In this document: in pieces, positions 17,853-26,624 of the stretch
Layout of the letters: each line of letters begins with the position of its first letter
How positions within the stretch are numbered: position 1 is the stretch's first letter
DNA from: Saprospiraceae bacterium
GTDB lineage: Bacteria > Bacteroidota > Bacteroidia > Chitinophagales > Saprospiraceae
Direction of reading: 5' to 3'
Length of the DNA stretch: 48,042 nucleotides
Assembly: GCA_021604865.1 (NCBI GenBank)
Contig: BQJU01000053.1
Coordinates: forward strand, 1-48,042
Position numbers and translations under genes: made by a program
Notes under the pieces: generated by a model
What the model saw: the letters and a program-made list of their open reading frames with translations, nothing else
What the model was told of the DNA's origin: nothing
The model's database searches: none

Positions 17853-18098
17853 GAGAGGTAGGTCGATGTCAGAATGCGGCCTTTGTTGAGCATAGGCGTT
17901 TTTTGTAAAAATAAGGGTTTTTAGGAAACTGGGATCAAGCCATTTTATGGCGTTTTAGAGTTTGGCTTGGCTTTTTACCCTTTTCAAATTCTGCCCCTTT
18001 GGGAAAATGGAAAGGAGTTTATCTAAGACTATTTTTACAAAAGTAAGTTGTTGGAAATTTCGTTCTCTTATTGAATAAACCGTAATTTCACCATTAGA

Positions 18099-18878
18099 AT
18101 GGGCGCACACTCTATCTTTTTCTGGATACTTATTGGCATAATGGGCATCGGTGTATTACAATCGCTGGCCATAGGGGGCTTATTTTTTTTCAAGCGTTCA
18201 GGTGAGAAGCGGGCCAATTATTTTTATGGTATTTTACTGATCACTATTGGGCTGACTTTGCTACACAATATCCTATATGTGACTGGTATTTATGAGCATT
18301 TTCCGAAGTTCAATTTTTTACCTATCTATTTTACACTAGCCTTTCCTATTTTGCTGTTTTATTATGTTAAACTCAGCTTATACCCCAATTATCGTTTTCG
18401 GTCTTCGGACGTCAAACACTTTATTTTCCCTATTGGGCAATGGCTGTTTTTTATAGGCATTTTTCTGACTCCGGTGAGTTTCAAGGGGGAGTTGGGGCGT
18501 TATTTTTACAATCCCTTTTACGGGGCTTTTGAGCAGTTTATTTACCTGTCTTCCTTTTTTGCTTATATGTATTTTGCATACCGATATATCCGGCATCGTC
18601 AAAAACAAGTACTGGATCATAAAAAGGCGAAACAGATTGCTTATTTGCGCACCTTGCTAGTGGTTTTATTTGTGCTTTTTGGCATTCATACCTGTTTTGT
18701 GGTCACCGACTTTGTCAGCTTTGAATTCCTCAATATTAATCTGCGAAGCCTGAAAATTTATGCGGCACTTGGAGCGCTTTCTTTTGCGGCGCTGGTCTTT
18801 TGGCTGGGAACTTATGGGTTTCAGGTATTGTTTTGGGGGCGGCGGGTGTTTGGGACTAAAGTGAGGAATGAAAAGTGA
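18099..18878 (+). CDS. Seven-helix membrane protein resembling an AraC-type sensor half
   Basis: A 259-residue integral membrane protein with about seven hydrophobic helices. Segments such as EKRANYFYGILL, LTLLHNILYVTG, FLPIYFTLAFPILLFYYVKL and FFAYMYFAYRYIRHRQKQ closely resemble the N-terminal membrane half of Bacteroidota AraC-family regulators. The DNA-binding domain that normally follows is missing: the protein stops 15 residues after the last helix. It may be a natural sensor-only protein or a truncated regulator. It converges with the NAT gene 21 bases away. Confidence 0.75.
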   Translation: MGAHSIFFWILIGIMGIGVLQSLAIGGLFFFKRSGEKRANYFYGILLITIGLTLLHNILYVTGIYEHFPKFNFLPIYFTLAFPILLFYYVKLSLYPNYRFRSSDVKHFIFPIGQWLFFIGIFLTPVSFKGELGRYFYNPFYGAFEQFIYLSSFFAYMYFAYRYIRHRQKQVLDHKKAKQIAYLRTLLVVLFVLFGIHTCFVVTDFVSFEFLNINLRSLKIYAALGALSFAALVFWLGTYGFQVLFWGRRVFGTKVRNEK

Positions 18879-18899
18879 AAGGTAAAGTCAGCATTTCCT

Positions 18900-19655
18900 T
18901 CATACCCGGATGCCAAAATATTCCAACAAAACAGCTTCAAATGCCTGTTCGTCTTTAAGAATTGTTTCTGTGACAGCGGTTTCGGAGGTGGTCAGCAGTT
19001 TATTGCCACTAATGGTGATGCGACCGTCATGCGTAAGCAAGGAACAAACCCGGTTTTGGGTAAAATGGGAATCCGGAGAAGTTTGTTGGAAAATGCACAT
19101 TTCGGTGTATTCATCTAGTTGTCGTGCTTGCTGGCTGAAAATATATTCCGGGTTCCAGTCCTGCTTTTCCTTTTTGCTCACCAGGATATGGTTTTCTGCA
19201 TAAGGTTCCATTTTAAACTGTGCCCGGCCATCTTCCTGATTGGTGTTCAATTGAAGCTTTAGGGGACCTGTGGCAAATTTACCAAAACCCACATCGGCGA
19301 GATAGTCTGTTCCATCAATATGAATAATCAGGGCCATGTGATCAAATTCAGGGCCAAAGGCATTTTTAGTGCTATTGTGCACACATGCGGAAACCATTTT
19401 CACCTCAAAGCCAATTGATTTTAGCAATTCATAGAATAAACCGTTGAGTTCATAACAAAAGCCACCCCGAGTGTGCACTACAATTTTTTCATATAACTTT
19501 TGTACCTCCAGTTCAATGGGCCTGCCGAAGTGAATATCCAGATTTTCAAAGGGCACATTTAGCATGTGGTTCAACTGAAGGCGGCCTAACACGGCCAGCG
19601 TGGGCACTAGCTCTCCTTGATCATTGATTCTATCTAGATATTTTCTTATTTCCAT
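18900..19655 (-). CDS. Arylamine N-acetyltransferase
   Basis: A 251-residue cytoplasmic enzyme that moves an acetyl group from acetyl-CoA to arylamines or hydrazines. The catalytic triad is present: Cys67 in TRGGFCYELNGLF, His106 in EFDHMALI and Asp121 in LADVGFG. The N-terminal PFENLDIHFG segment is also typical. It is a single gene; a family-1 repeat lies just upstream between it and the next minus-strand gene. Physiological substrate unknown. Confidence 0.94.
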   Translation of the reverse strand: MEIRKYLDRINDQGELVPTLAVLGRLQLNHMLNVPFENLDIHFGRPIELEVQKLYEKIVVHTRGGFCYELNGLFYELLKSIGFEVKMVSACVHNSTKNAFGPEFDHMALIIHIDGTDYLADVGFGKFATGPLKLQLNTNQEDGRAQFKMEPYAENHILVSKKEKQDWNPEYIFSQQARQLDEYTEMCIFQQTSPDSHFTQNRVCSLLTHDGRITISGNKLLTTSETAVTETILKDEQAFEAVLLEYFGIRV

Positions 19656-19670
19656 CCTTTGTTTTTTTTC

Positions 19671-19732
19671 AGAGGATGTGTTTGGAGGTCAAACCCGGTC
19701 TTGCACTGGATTTGGCCTCCAAACAGGCCTTT
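19671..19732. repeat. Family-1 inverted repeat, copy f (short)
   Basis: The left arm AGAGGATGTGTTTGGAGGTC (19671-19690) faces GGCCTCCAAACAGGCCTTTG (to about 19732). It fills almost all of the gap between the NAT start and the stop of the Ycf48-like gene. Confidence 0.75.
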
Positions 19733-19738
19733 GAAAAA

Positions 19739-21013
19739 TTATTGTTTGACCACCTTAGCGCCAGCATGGCCTTCCTTGCAACGCACAAATATATAATAAA
19801 CACCACTGGGCCATGATTCGGTCTCCTCAATGGTAATGGTGTTTTCTCCTACTGGGAAAGACCGGTTGTCAATCTGGCGCATCACTTTCCCATTTTGGTC
19901 TATTAGTTCAATTAATGCCTGCCCAGTTGGGGGAACATTTACCGTAAACTGGAACGTGGAAGCAAACGGGTTAGGCGAAATGTGGGTAATGATTGGTTTA
20001 ATAGTGGCAGCGAGCGGCAGATTTATACTGGTCGGCACATCTCCATTACGATAAAAAAAGGAGCCTGAGGCGTATAGCAAGTTCTCATTGATTCTCAAAA
20101 TGCGGTTGATATTGGGAATGGTACTATTCTGAACCCAGGTTTGACCTCCATCCTCGGTATGAAACATGCCCGAGTCTCGTGGACCCACCCAACCTTCCAG
20201 TTCATTGCGAAAACCAATGCCCTGCAAATCGTGATGGTCCGTACTGACTAACAATTCCTGCCAGCTGTTGCCACCATCTTCAGACTTGAGTGCATAGGAT
20301 GCCAGTCCTGAGATGTTTTCAACCGAACCATAAATCAAATCATTGCTGAGTGCATCAAATTTCCAGACAAACTCCAAAGGGCGGTTGGATTCATAAACAG
20401 TGGTCCACGTTTCTCCACCGTCTTCTGTACGCAGGATTACAGCATCTAGGCCGTCTAAGGCAACGCCACCAATAATACCGGTTTGGTCATCAAAAAAATG
20501 AACTTCTACCAGGCTGGAGGCGAGGGTGTCCATATCCTTGTAAGTCCAATCGATGCCCTGATTATCACTACGAATAAATTGGGCTTCATCATTAAAAATA
20601 CCAACACCTATTATCGTTTGTGTACCGACATGGCTCATGCCACATATACCATATAAAAATCCCGGCACCTGAGGCGCTACATCCACCCAGGTATCCCCAC
20701 CATCGGCTGTTCGGTATAGCTGACCATCCAACGTACCTGCAAAACCGATCAGGGTATCTAGAAATTCAAGAGACCGCAGGTAGCCTGTGGTTGTAAATAC
20801 GGGCTCCCAATGATCGCCTCCATCTTCGGTACGGTAAATAGTTTCATTACCAACCATAAACCCCTTGTGGGGAGTAGGAAAAGCAATATCTTCAAAACGA
20901 ATACTGGATAACTGGATGTCGGTAACTTGCCAGGTTTGAGCGGTGAGCGCATTTGGAGCACACAATAGTATGCCCGCGCTGCTAATCAATAGCAGGAGGT
21001 AATTTTTTTTCAT
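19739..21013 (-). CDS. Ycf48-like beta-propeller protein with T9SS sorting domain
   Basis: A 424-residue secreted protein. It begins with a signal peptide (MKKNYLLLLISSAGILLCAP to about residue 25). Residues 28-330 hold repeated blades with the signature RTEDGGDHWEPV, RTADGGDTWVDV, RSDNQGIDWTY, RTEDGGETWTTV, KSEDGGNSWQEL and HTEDGGQTWVQ, as in Ycf48/sialidase-type propellers. The last 80 residues (ISPNPFASTFQFTV to SGVYYIFVRC) are a type A T9SS domain. The ATG at 21013 is chosen because a longer start at 21067 would translate repeat sequence. Probable surface protein; ligand unknown. Confidence 0.9.
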   Translation of the reverse strand: MKKNYLLLLISSAGILLCAPNALTAQTWQVTDIQLSSIRFEDIAFPTPHKGFMVGNETIYRTEDGGDHWEPVFTTTGYLRSLEFLDTLIGFAGTLDGQLYRTADGGDTWVDVAPQVPGFLYGICGMSHVGTQTIIGVGIFNDEAQFIRSDNQGIDWTYKDMDTLASSLVEVHFFDDQTGIIGGVALDGLDAVILRTEDGGETWTTVYESNRPLEFVWKFDALSNDLIYGSVENISGLASYALKSEDGGNSWQELLVSTDHHDLQGIGFRNELEGWVGPRDSGMFHTEDGGQTWVQNSTIPNINRILRINENLLYASGSFFYRNGDVPTSINLPLAATIKPIITHISPNPFASTFQFTVNVPPTGQALIELIDQNGKVMRQIDNRSFPVGENTITIEETESWPSGVYYIFVRCKEGHAGAKVVKQ

Positions 21014-21046
21014 AGCTTTAAATTTAAAAATGAGCGTTTTTTGCTT

Positions 21047-21079
21047 TAGCACTTGTTTGACCTCCAAACAAGCACTTAG
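21047..21079. repeat. Family-1 inverted repeat, copy g (minimal)
   Basis: TTAGCACTTGTTTGA and CCTCCAAACAAGCACTTA lie back to back with no interior, forming a compact dyad 34 bases upstream of the Ycf48-like gene's start codon. Confidence 0.7.
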
Positions 21080-21252
21080 AAGCTTTTAAAAAATGGCATC
21101 GATTACGGTGTCTTTACCCGATTTAACCGCTAACGTTATTGAACAAACATTCTAGATGCCAACTAATGACTAATCCAATTGTCATACGTATTGCGGTACG
21201 ACAATATACAAAATTTCGCTCTTCCAGAAAGGGAATTTCTTTGAGATACCGC

Positions 21253-21855
21253 CTATTTTTTTGAGGCCCACTCGACATTGCTCATGATCAGATTAGCTGT
21301 GGGGCCAAATCCATCTCCATATTCCAAAGGAAATTCCCGGACCCACAAATAGGCATGTCCATTGCGTTGGCCTGCCTCTACTTGTAGGGCATTGGGGGCA
21401 TCGCCCTGTAGGGAATAAATGGTGCGGCCCTTGATTCTGTCAATACCCAATTCTCCTTTAGACGAGACCATACTTTGTGCTAGTCCTTCGGCCATTTTAT
21501 AGTTGACCAATTTGCTAAAAACCATCAATTTCAATTGGGCTTTACCTCTTGAGAAAATGAGGATGTCTCCTTCGCCTGATTTTTCCCTTCCCTCCGTGAA
21601 ATCTTCTGGAATATAAGTATGAAAAGACAAAGGATAATCTTCGGGAGACTGGAACAATTTTGTTTTTATCTGTTGTTCGTATCCTTCAATGGTGATGGTC
21701 TGTTCTTTGGTTTGGGGTAAATCAATGACCTGACCCTGAGTTGAGTTGCCATCTATGGCTTTTGTGCCTGAATTCTGGGTACAGGCATTGCCAAATAACA
21801 GAAGAGATGCAATGAACCAATTTATTGAGCGGATGTTTGGAAGTCGGCTTTGCAT
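21253..21855 (-). CDS. Lipoprotein of unknown function
   Basis: A 200-residue predicted lipoprotein. From the ATG at 21855 the sequence is MQSRLPNIRS, then a hydrophobic stretch INWFIASLLLFGNAC with a lipobox-like end at Cys25. The mature part (FHTYIPEDF, GDILIFSRGKAQLKLMVF, NGHAYLWVREFPLEYGDGFGP) matches no family I know. The first ten codons coincide with an arm of a family-1 repeat, so the repeat supplies the start codon. A longer frame to 21951 is entirely repeat-derived before residue 33 and is unlikely. Confidence 0.65.
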   Translation of the reverse strand: MQSRLPNIRSINWFIASLLLFGNACTQNSGTKAIDGNSTQGQVIDLPQTKEQTITIEGYEQQIKTKLFQSPEDYPLSFHTYIPEDFTEGREKSGEGDILIFSRGKAQLKLMVFSKLVNYKMAEGLAQSMVSSKGELGIDRIKGRTIYSLQGDAPNALQVEAGQRNGHAYLWVREFPLEYGDGFGPTANLIMSNVEWASKK

Positions 21856-21937
21856 CGCCGTCGGTAAGTTTATGGTAGCCGATGAGAAACGAGAAATGAT
21901 CCTTTGCAGCCCATAGGTTGGTCTCCAAACATGTTCT
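21827..21937. repeat. Family-1 inverted repeat, copy h, overlapping a gene start
   Basis: The left arm GAGCGGATGTTTGGAAGTCGG begins at 21827 and the right arm GGTTGGTCTCCAAACATGTTCT ends at 21937, with the internal phrase AATGATCCTTTGCAGCCCAT. It overlaps the first codons of the minus-strand lipoprotein gene. Confidence 0.75.
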
Positions 21938-21986
21938 GAAACAAACTTCATCGTTGGTTGTTTTGTGAATCAAAGAGATCTTGTTA

Positions 21987-22991
21987 TTACAATCCAGCTT
22001 TCGCTGATACTTCAAGCATCCGGTCAATGGAAGGTACGCCCTGTTCAATGACCCATTCCGGAAGGATGATTTCCGGTAATTCGTGTTTCATACAGAGGTA
22101 GAGTTTTTCCAGGGTATTGCGCTTCATGTGTGGACATTCATTACAGGCACAGGTATTGTTGGGCGGTGCCGGGATAAATGTTTTGTGAGGCGATGCTTTC
22201 TGCATCTGGTGGATGATGCCCGCCTCAGTGGCTACGATGAACGCAGTCGCTTCGTTTTCTTTGGTATATCGCAATAATCCACTGGTAGAACCAATGTAGT
22301 CTGCTTTGTCCAGGATGTGGGTTTCACACTCGGGGTGGGCGATAAATTTGGCCTCCGGATAGCGAACCATCAGCTTGGTGATTTTCTCGTGGGAGAAAAT
22401 TTCGTGTACCATACAGGATCCATTCCAAAGCACCATATCCCGACCGGTTTTTTTGACCAGGTAGCGCCCGAGATTAATGTCGGGGGCAAAGATGATTTCT
22501 TTATCCTTGGGGATACTGTTGATGACATGTACAGCATTCGTTGAGGTACAGCAAATGTCTGTGAGGGTTTTTAATTCGGCCGTACAATTGATGTAACTTA
22601 CCACCACATGCTCTGGATATTTCTCCTTAAATTTCCTAAAAATATGTGGCGGACAGGAATCGGCGAGAGAACAACCGGCTTTCAAATCAGGCAATAATAC
22701 CTTTTTAGAGGGAGAGAGCATCTTCGCAGTTTCCGCCATGAAATGTACCCCTGCAAAAACGATGATATCGGCATCCGTTTCAGCGGCGCGCTGGGAAAGA
22801 CCCAGGCTGTCACCAATGTAATCGGCAATGTCTTGTATTTCGGATTCCTGGTAGTAGTGGGCGAGGATAATGGCGTTTTTCTCCCGCTTCAACTTTTCAA
22901 TCTCTTCAAATAAATCCAGCGTCGGATCCACTTCAAGATCGAGGAATCCATTTTGAGCTAATTTTTTTTCGGCAAAGGCTACTGCACTCAT
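21987..22991 (-). CDS. nadA: Quinolinate synthase NadA
   Basis: It condenses iminoaspartate with dihydroxyacetone phosphate to quinolinate in de novo NAD synthesis, using a 4Fe-4S cluster. The 334-residue protein has the three expected cluster cysteines: Cys107 in [10 protein letters not shown], Cys193 in WNGSCMVHE and Cys286 in CNECPHM. Substrate-binding segments [35 protein letters not shown] and STSGL are present. The ATG at 22991 is chosen over an in-frame one at 23021. nadB and nadC are not adjacent. Confidence 0.97.
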   Translation of the reverse strand: MSAVAFAEKKLAQNGFLDLEVDPTLDLFEEIEKLKREKNAIILAHYYQESEIQDIADYIGDSLGLSQRAAETDADIIVFAGVHFMAETAKMLSPSKKVLLPDLKAGCSLADSCPPHIFRKFKEKYPEHVVVSYINCTAELKTLTDICCTSTNAVHVINSIPKDKEIIFAPDINLGRYLVKKTGRDMVLWNGSCMVHEIFSHEKITKLMVRYPEAKFIAHPECETHILDKADYIGSTSGLLRYTKENEATAFIVATEAGIIHQMQKASPHKTFIPAPPNNTCACNECPHMKRNTLEKLYLCMKHELPEIILPEWVIEQGVPSIDRMLEVSAKAGL

Positions 22992-23094
22992 GTTGCTTGA
23001 TTTTAATAATGTGTATACCAAACTAACGTAAAGGTATAAAAAATTGTTTACTTAGTTTCAGTGTTAAACTAACTTTTATTTTATGACGGAATCT

Positions 23095-23290
23095 GAGCGA
23101 GAAAGTCACTCATGTGATGCCAGATGGATGGGTATGAACTTCAAAGAAAGCCTTGTAGCATCAAAAAAATGATACTTTTCGCCATCCATCGGCCGCCATG
23201 CGTCTACTCTGCCTTCGCGAAGCTACGGCGAAGCAAGGCGCTGACGCCCGGGGAACGGCGATGCAGATCCGACCTCCAACCAAGCACTTA
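23095..23290. repeat. Family-1 repeat, copy i, running into the P450 stop codon
   Basis: The right arm GACCTCCAACCAAGCACTTA is at 23271-23290. The core CTGCCTTCGCGAAGCTACGG (23209 on) is shared with copies j and k. The left arm is poorly kept, so the left edge is approximate. The right arm contains the stop codon of the minus-strand P450 gene. Confidence 0.7.
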
Positions 23291-24652
23291 TGTTCTACGA
23301 TCTGTAAAAAGCATAGGCACCCCATTTTTGGGTCGCAAGGTTACCAGAGGGCGGGCGGCAATCTGGGCATTAGGAGCCAATTTAAAATCATAGCGTTGGA
23401 GCATACTGGAGAGTATAAGCTGCATTTCCATAATGGCAAAATTATTGCCAATGCACATGCGTGGACCTGCCCCGAATGGCAGGTAACGAAAGCTATGGTG
23501 TTGTTTGTTGGCCTCAGGGGCAAAACGCTCAGGGCGGAAGGTTGCTGGCTGATCCCATAATTGAGAAGAGTGATGCAGGCCATAAATATACGGGACCACA
23601 ACGGTGCCCTTGGGTATAGGTATCCCTTCAAATTCATCGGCTTCAATGGCTTCCCGGTCAGTAATCCAGGCGGGAGGGTAGATGCGCATGCTTTCCTCTA
23701 TGACTTGGGTAGTATAGGTAAGCTGACGTAAATTTTCGAATGCTAGCGGGCCGTTTTGCAAGATTTGGTTTTGTTCCGCCCGCATTTTTTTAACAGCTTC
23801 CGGGTGTTGGCTCATCAGGTACCAGGTCCAGCTCATCGCATTGGCAGTGGTTTCGTGGCCTGCAACGGTTAAAATAGTGGCTTCTTCTATTAGTTGTTGA
23901 TCCGTCATCCCTTTGCCCGTATCTTCATAGCGGGCATCGAGGAGCATTTGCAACAAATCGTCCTGTTCCTTTCCGGAGGCACGACGCTCCCGGATAATCG
24001 ACAAAATGATTTCATTGGCTTCATGCATTAATCGAATATGTTTACGGTATTGACCCTGTAACCGGAAGATCGGGCGTAGAAAGGGTTGCCGGATGATCCG
24101 GATGACAAATTCCTGTATTTCGGAAATGATGACCGAAAGTCGCTCCAGGTCTGCTTCTTTTAAACTTGCGCTAAACAAGGCTCGGACAACAATTCGAAAC
24201 GTGAGGCGCATCATCGATGGATAAATATCAATGGGTTTTCCTGCTTTAACAATGACATCAAAATCTTCAAGATATTCATCAATAACTTCCTGGATCAGGT
24301 TGACCAGACCTGCCAACCGGTTGCGGTGAAAACCCGGTTGAATCAAACGTCGTTGTTGTAGCCAGTAAGCGCCGTTGCTAGTCAGTAACCCCTGGCCTAT
24401 AAATTGACCCAAATGCTCGGTTTGTATGCTGGATTTTTTGTAATTGCGATGATTTTTTTGCAAAACGTATTGCGCAAAATCGGGATTGGTGGTAATGATA
24501 GACCTTTGGGAACCACCCATATACATGATAAATGATTCTCCGTAATCCTCTAAATATTCTTCAAGAACCGAAATAGGATTGGTCGTAAAACGGGTGATTC
24601 GTGCCAACGTGCGTATGGGAGAAACAACAGGGAGTTTTTTAAGTGCAGCCAT
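23288..24652 (-). CDS. Cytochrome P450 (CYP102/CYP4-like fatty-acid type)
   Basis: A 454-residue soluble haem monooxygenase. The oxygen-binding helix I motif AGHETT is at 264-269, the ExxR pair is Glu320/Arg323 in EESMRIYPPAW, and the haem loop FGAGPRMCIG carries Cys400. The overall pattern resembles soluble bacterial CYPs acting on fatty acids or terpenes; no redox partner gene is adjacent. The ATG at 24652 gives the normal N-terminus; in-frame codons upstream to 24772 cover the regulatory region. The divergent neighbour is an acyl-CoA dehydrogenase, consistent with lipid metabolism. Substrate class is inference. Confidence 0.94.
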   Translation of the reverse strand: MAALKKLPVVSPIRTLARITRFTTNPISVLEEYLEDYGESFIMYMGGSQRSIITTNPDFAQYVLQKNHRNYKKSSIQTEHLGQFIGQGLLTSNGAYWLQQRRLIQPGFHRNRLAGLVNLIQEVIDEYLEDFDVIVKAGKPIDIYPSMMRLTFRIVVRALFSASLKEADLERLSVIISEIQEFVIRIIRQPFLRPIFRLQGQYRKHIRLMHEANEIILSIIRERRASGKEQDDLLQMLLDARYEDTGKGMTDQQLIEEATILTVAGHETTANAMSWTWYLMSQHPEAVKKMRAEQNQILQNGPLAFENLRQLTYTTQVIEESMRIYPPAWITDREAIEADEFEGIPIPKGTVVVPYIYGLHHSSQLWDQPATFRPERFAPEANKQHHSFRYLPFGAGPRMCIGNNFAIMEMQLILSSMLQRYDFKLAPNAQIAARPLVTLRPKNGVPMLFTDRRT

Positions 24653-24666
24653 AATTGGTGGTTTTA

Positions 24667-24742
24667 GCGAATTTTCGCAAAAAATAAATGAAATTCCTTT
24701 CAATTCTGCGTAAAAGCAGTTATTTTTGAAGCGAATTTTCGC
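24667..24742. promoter_or_regulatory. Divergent promoter region with two identical dyad operators
   Basis: GCGAATTTTCGC (GCGAA-TT-TTCGC) occurs at 24667-24678 and again at 24731-24742, 64 bases apart. A perfect -7 box TATTTTTG (24721-24728) lies just before the second copy, facing the acyl-CoA dehydrogenase. A near match, TATTTTTTG (24686-24678, minus strand), leads into the first copy, facing the P450 gene. Each dyad covers the expected transcription start of one gene. The regulator is not encoded nearby. Confidence 0.7.
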
Positions 24743-24766
24743 TAAACTAGATAAATCATTCTCAAT

Positions 24767-26566
24767 ATGCAAGATACAATGGTAAAAGAAGCTGTGCTAA
24801 AAGGCGGGGAGTTTTTAGTCAAAGATGCCCAGATTTCCGATACTTTTATTCCCGAAGAAATGAATGAGGAACAACTCATGGTTCGGAATATGCTGCGTGA
24901 CTTTCTCACCAGGGAAATATTGCCCAATGCCGATAAGATAGAAAACCAGGAAGATAATATTGCTGCGACATTGTTGGAGAAACTGGCGGAATTGGGGCTT
25001 TTGGGTTCACACATGCCGGAAGCTTATGGTGGATTGGAAATGGATACCAATGTCAATACCATTATATGTGACACTCTGGGGCCATCCGGTGCCTTCACCG
25101 TTTCCTATGCGGTACAAACCGGTATCGGTATGTTGCCTATTTTGTATTTTGGAAATGAGCAACAAAAAACGGAATATTTATCCAAGTTGATTAGTGGAGA
25201 GTTGAAAGCAGCTTATTGTTTGACAGAGCCTTCGTCGGGTTCTGATGCTTTGGCTGCCAAAACCCGCGCTGATTTGTCTGCAGATGGGAAACACTATATT
25301 CTCAATGGTCAGAAAATGTGGATTTCCAATGCTGGATTTGCCGATTTGCTGATTGTCTTTGCACAGATTGGGGGTGATAAATTTACCGGATTTATTGTTG
25401 ATGCACATGCAGAAGGTGTGACCCGCGGTGCAGAAGAGAAAAAACTGGGTATTAAAGGTTCTTCTACCCGTCAGCTCTTTTTTGAGAATGTAAAAGTTCC
25501 TGTTGAAAATGTACTTGGTGAAGTTGGCAAAGGTCACTTGATCGCCTTTAATGCACTGAATACCGGCCGCTTCAAACTTTGTGCCCTCTCATTAGGTGGT
25601 GCAAAAGAAAGTGTAACCACGGCCATTCAATACGCCAATGAGCGCATACAATTTAAAGTACCTATCGCCAATTTTGGAGCTATCAAACACAAGCTGGCCG
25701 AGCAGGCCATCCGCCTTTTTGCGGGAGAGAGTGCTTTGTATTTTGTCTCCAATCTGATGGAAGAAAAGAAAAAAGCCCTGGATGAAGAAGGTGCAAGTTT
25801 TGGTGATGCCAAACTGAAAGCTGCCGAAGAATATGCCATTGAGTGTGCCATCCTGAAAGTAGTAGGCTCTGAAGTGTTGGATTATGTAGTAGATGAAACC
25901 TTGCAAATCCATGGGGGCATGGGATATTCTGAAGAAGGTACAGCTGCCCGCGCCTACCGGGACTCTCGGATCAACCGTATTTACGAAGGCACGAATGAAA
26001 TCAACCGTTTGTTGACAGTAGATATGTTGCTGCGTCGTGCCATGAAAGGAAAATTTGATCTGGTTGGACCAGCTTGGGCGGTGCAAAAGGAACTGGCTTC
26101 CATGCCGGGTTTTGAGCAACCAACGGGAGCTTATGGCAAGGAAGTAAAAGCTTTGAAGGATTTCAAGAAAGCAATCCTGATGGTAGCTGGGGCTGCTGCC
26201 AAAATGCAGATGGATGGACAGTTGAATCTGAAAGAAGAGCAGGAAATCGTAATGAACGTTGCGGATATGATGATCGATCTATTACAGGCGGAAGCAACCT
26301 TATTACGGGTACAAAAGTTGTCGAAAATGGAGGCCAAACATCCCCAGGAAGTTTACGACGCCATCCTGCGCGTATTCCTGACAGATATGACGGCCCGTAT
26401 GAACAAAAATGGCACTGATGCACTGGTCTCTTTTGCGGAAGGCGACCTGTTGCGCACCATGCTTATGGGGCTCAATCGCTTCACCAAGTACCAACCGACA
26501 AATGTGAAGGCCGATCGGAGATTGATCGCCGGGCGCATGATCGAAGCTAATGAATACTGTTTTTAA
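24767..26566 (+). CDS. Acyl-CoA dehydrogenase
   Basis: A 599-residue FAD enzyme for the first step of fatty-acid beta-oxidation. Signatures include CLTEPSSGSDALAAKT, the FAD-binding KMWISNAGFADL, LQIHGGMGYSEE and INRIYEGTNEINR with Glu407 as the likely catalytic base. The length and an extra C-terminal alpha-helical part of about 170 residues resemble VLCAD/ACAD9-type enzymes rather than the 380-residue short-chain type. It is monocistronic: a strong terminator follows. Chain-length preference is inferred from length only. Confidence 0.95.
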   Translation: MQDTMVKEAVLKGGEFLVKDAQISDTFIPEEMNEEQLMVRNMLRDFLTREILPNADKIENQEDNIAATLLEKLAELGLLGSHMPEAYGGLEMDTNVNTIICDTLGPSGAFTVSYAVQTGIGMLPILYFGNEQQKTEYLSKLISGELKAAYCLTEPSSGSDALAAKTRADLSADGKHYILNGQKMWISNAGFADLLIVFAQIGGDKFTGFIVDAHAEGVTRGAEEKKLGIKGSSTRQLFFENVKVPVENVLGEVGKGHLIAFNALNTGRFKLCALSLGGAKESVTTAIQYANERIQFKVPIANFGAIKHKLAEQAIRLFAGESALYFVSNLMEEKKKALDEEGASFGDAKLKAAEEYAIECAILKVVGSEVLDYVVDETLQIHGGMGYSEEGTAARAYRDSRINRIYEGTNEINRLLTVDMLLRRAMKGKFDLVGPAWAVQKELASMPGFEQPTGAYGKEVKALKDFKKAILMVAGAAAKMQMDGQLNLKEEQEIVMNVADMMIDLLQAEATLLRVQKLSKMEAKHPQEVYDAILRVFLTDMTARMNKNGTDALVSFAEGDLLRTMLMGLNRFTKYQPTNVKADRRLIAGRMIEANEYCF

Positions 26567-26591
26567 TTGAAATTAAAATCTTGATTTATAT

Positions 26592-26623
26592 AAACCGGTA
26601 TCGGAGCAATTCGATACCGGTTT
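26592..26623. terminator. Bidirectional terminator
   Basis: AAACCGGTATCG (26592-26603) pairs perfectly with CGATACCGGTTT (26612-26623) around an eight-base loop, with A/T-rich flanks. It separates the converging acyl-CoA dehydrogenase and DUF4173 genes. Confidence 0.88.
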
Positions 26624-26624
26624 A

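Noticed and set aside
22992-23090. AAACTAAC repeats upstream of nadA as an NAD-responsive operator
   Set aside because: The repeats are short, irregularly spaced and do not resemble an operator I can name; left unannotated.
25592-26119. 175-codon open frame antisense to the acyl-CoA dehydrogenase
   Set aside because: The plus strand encodes a clear enzyme; the antisense frame has no recognisable family, signal or promoter and is a by-product of codon use.
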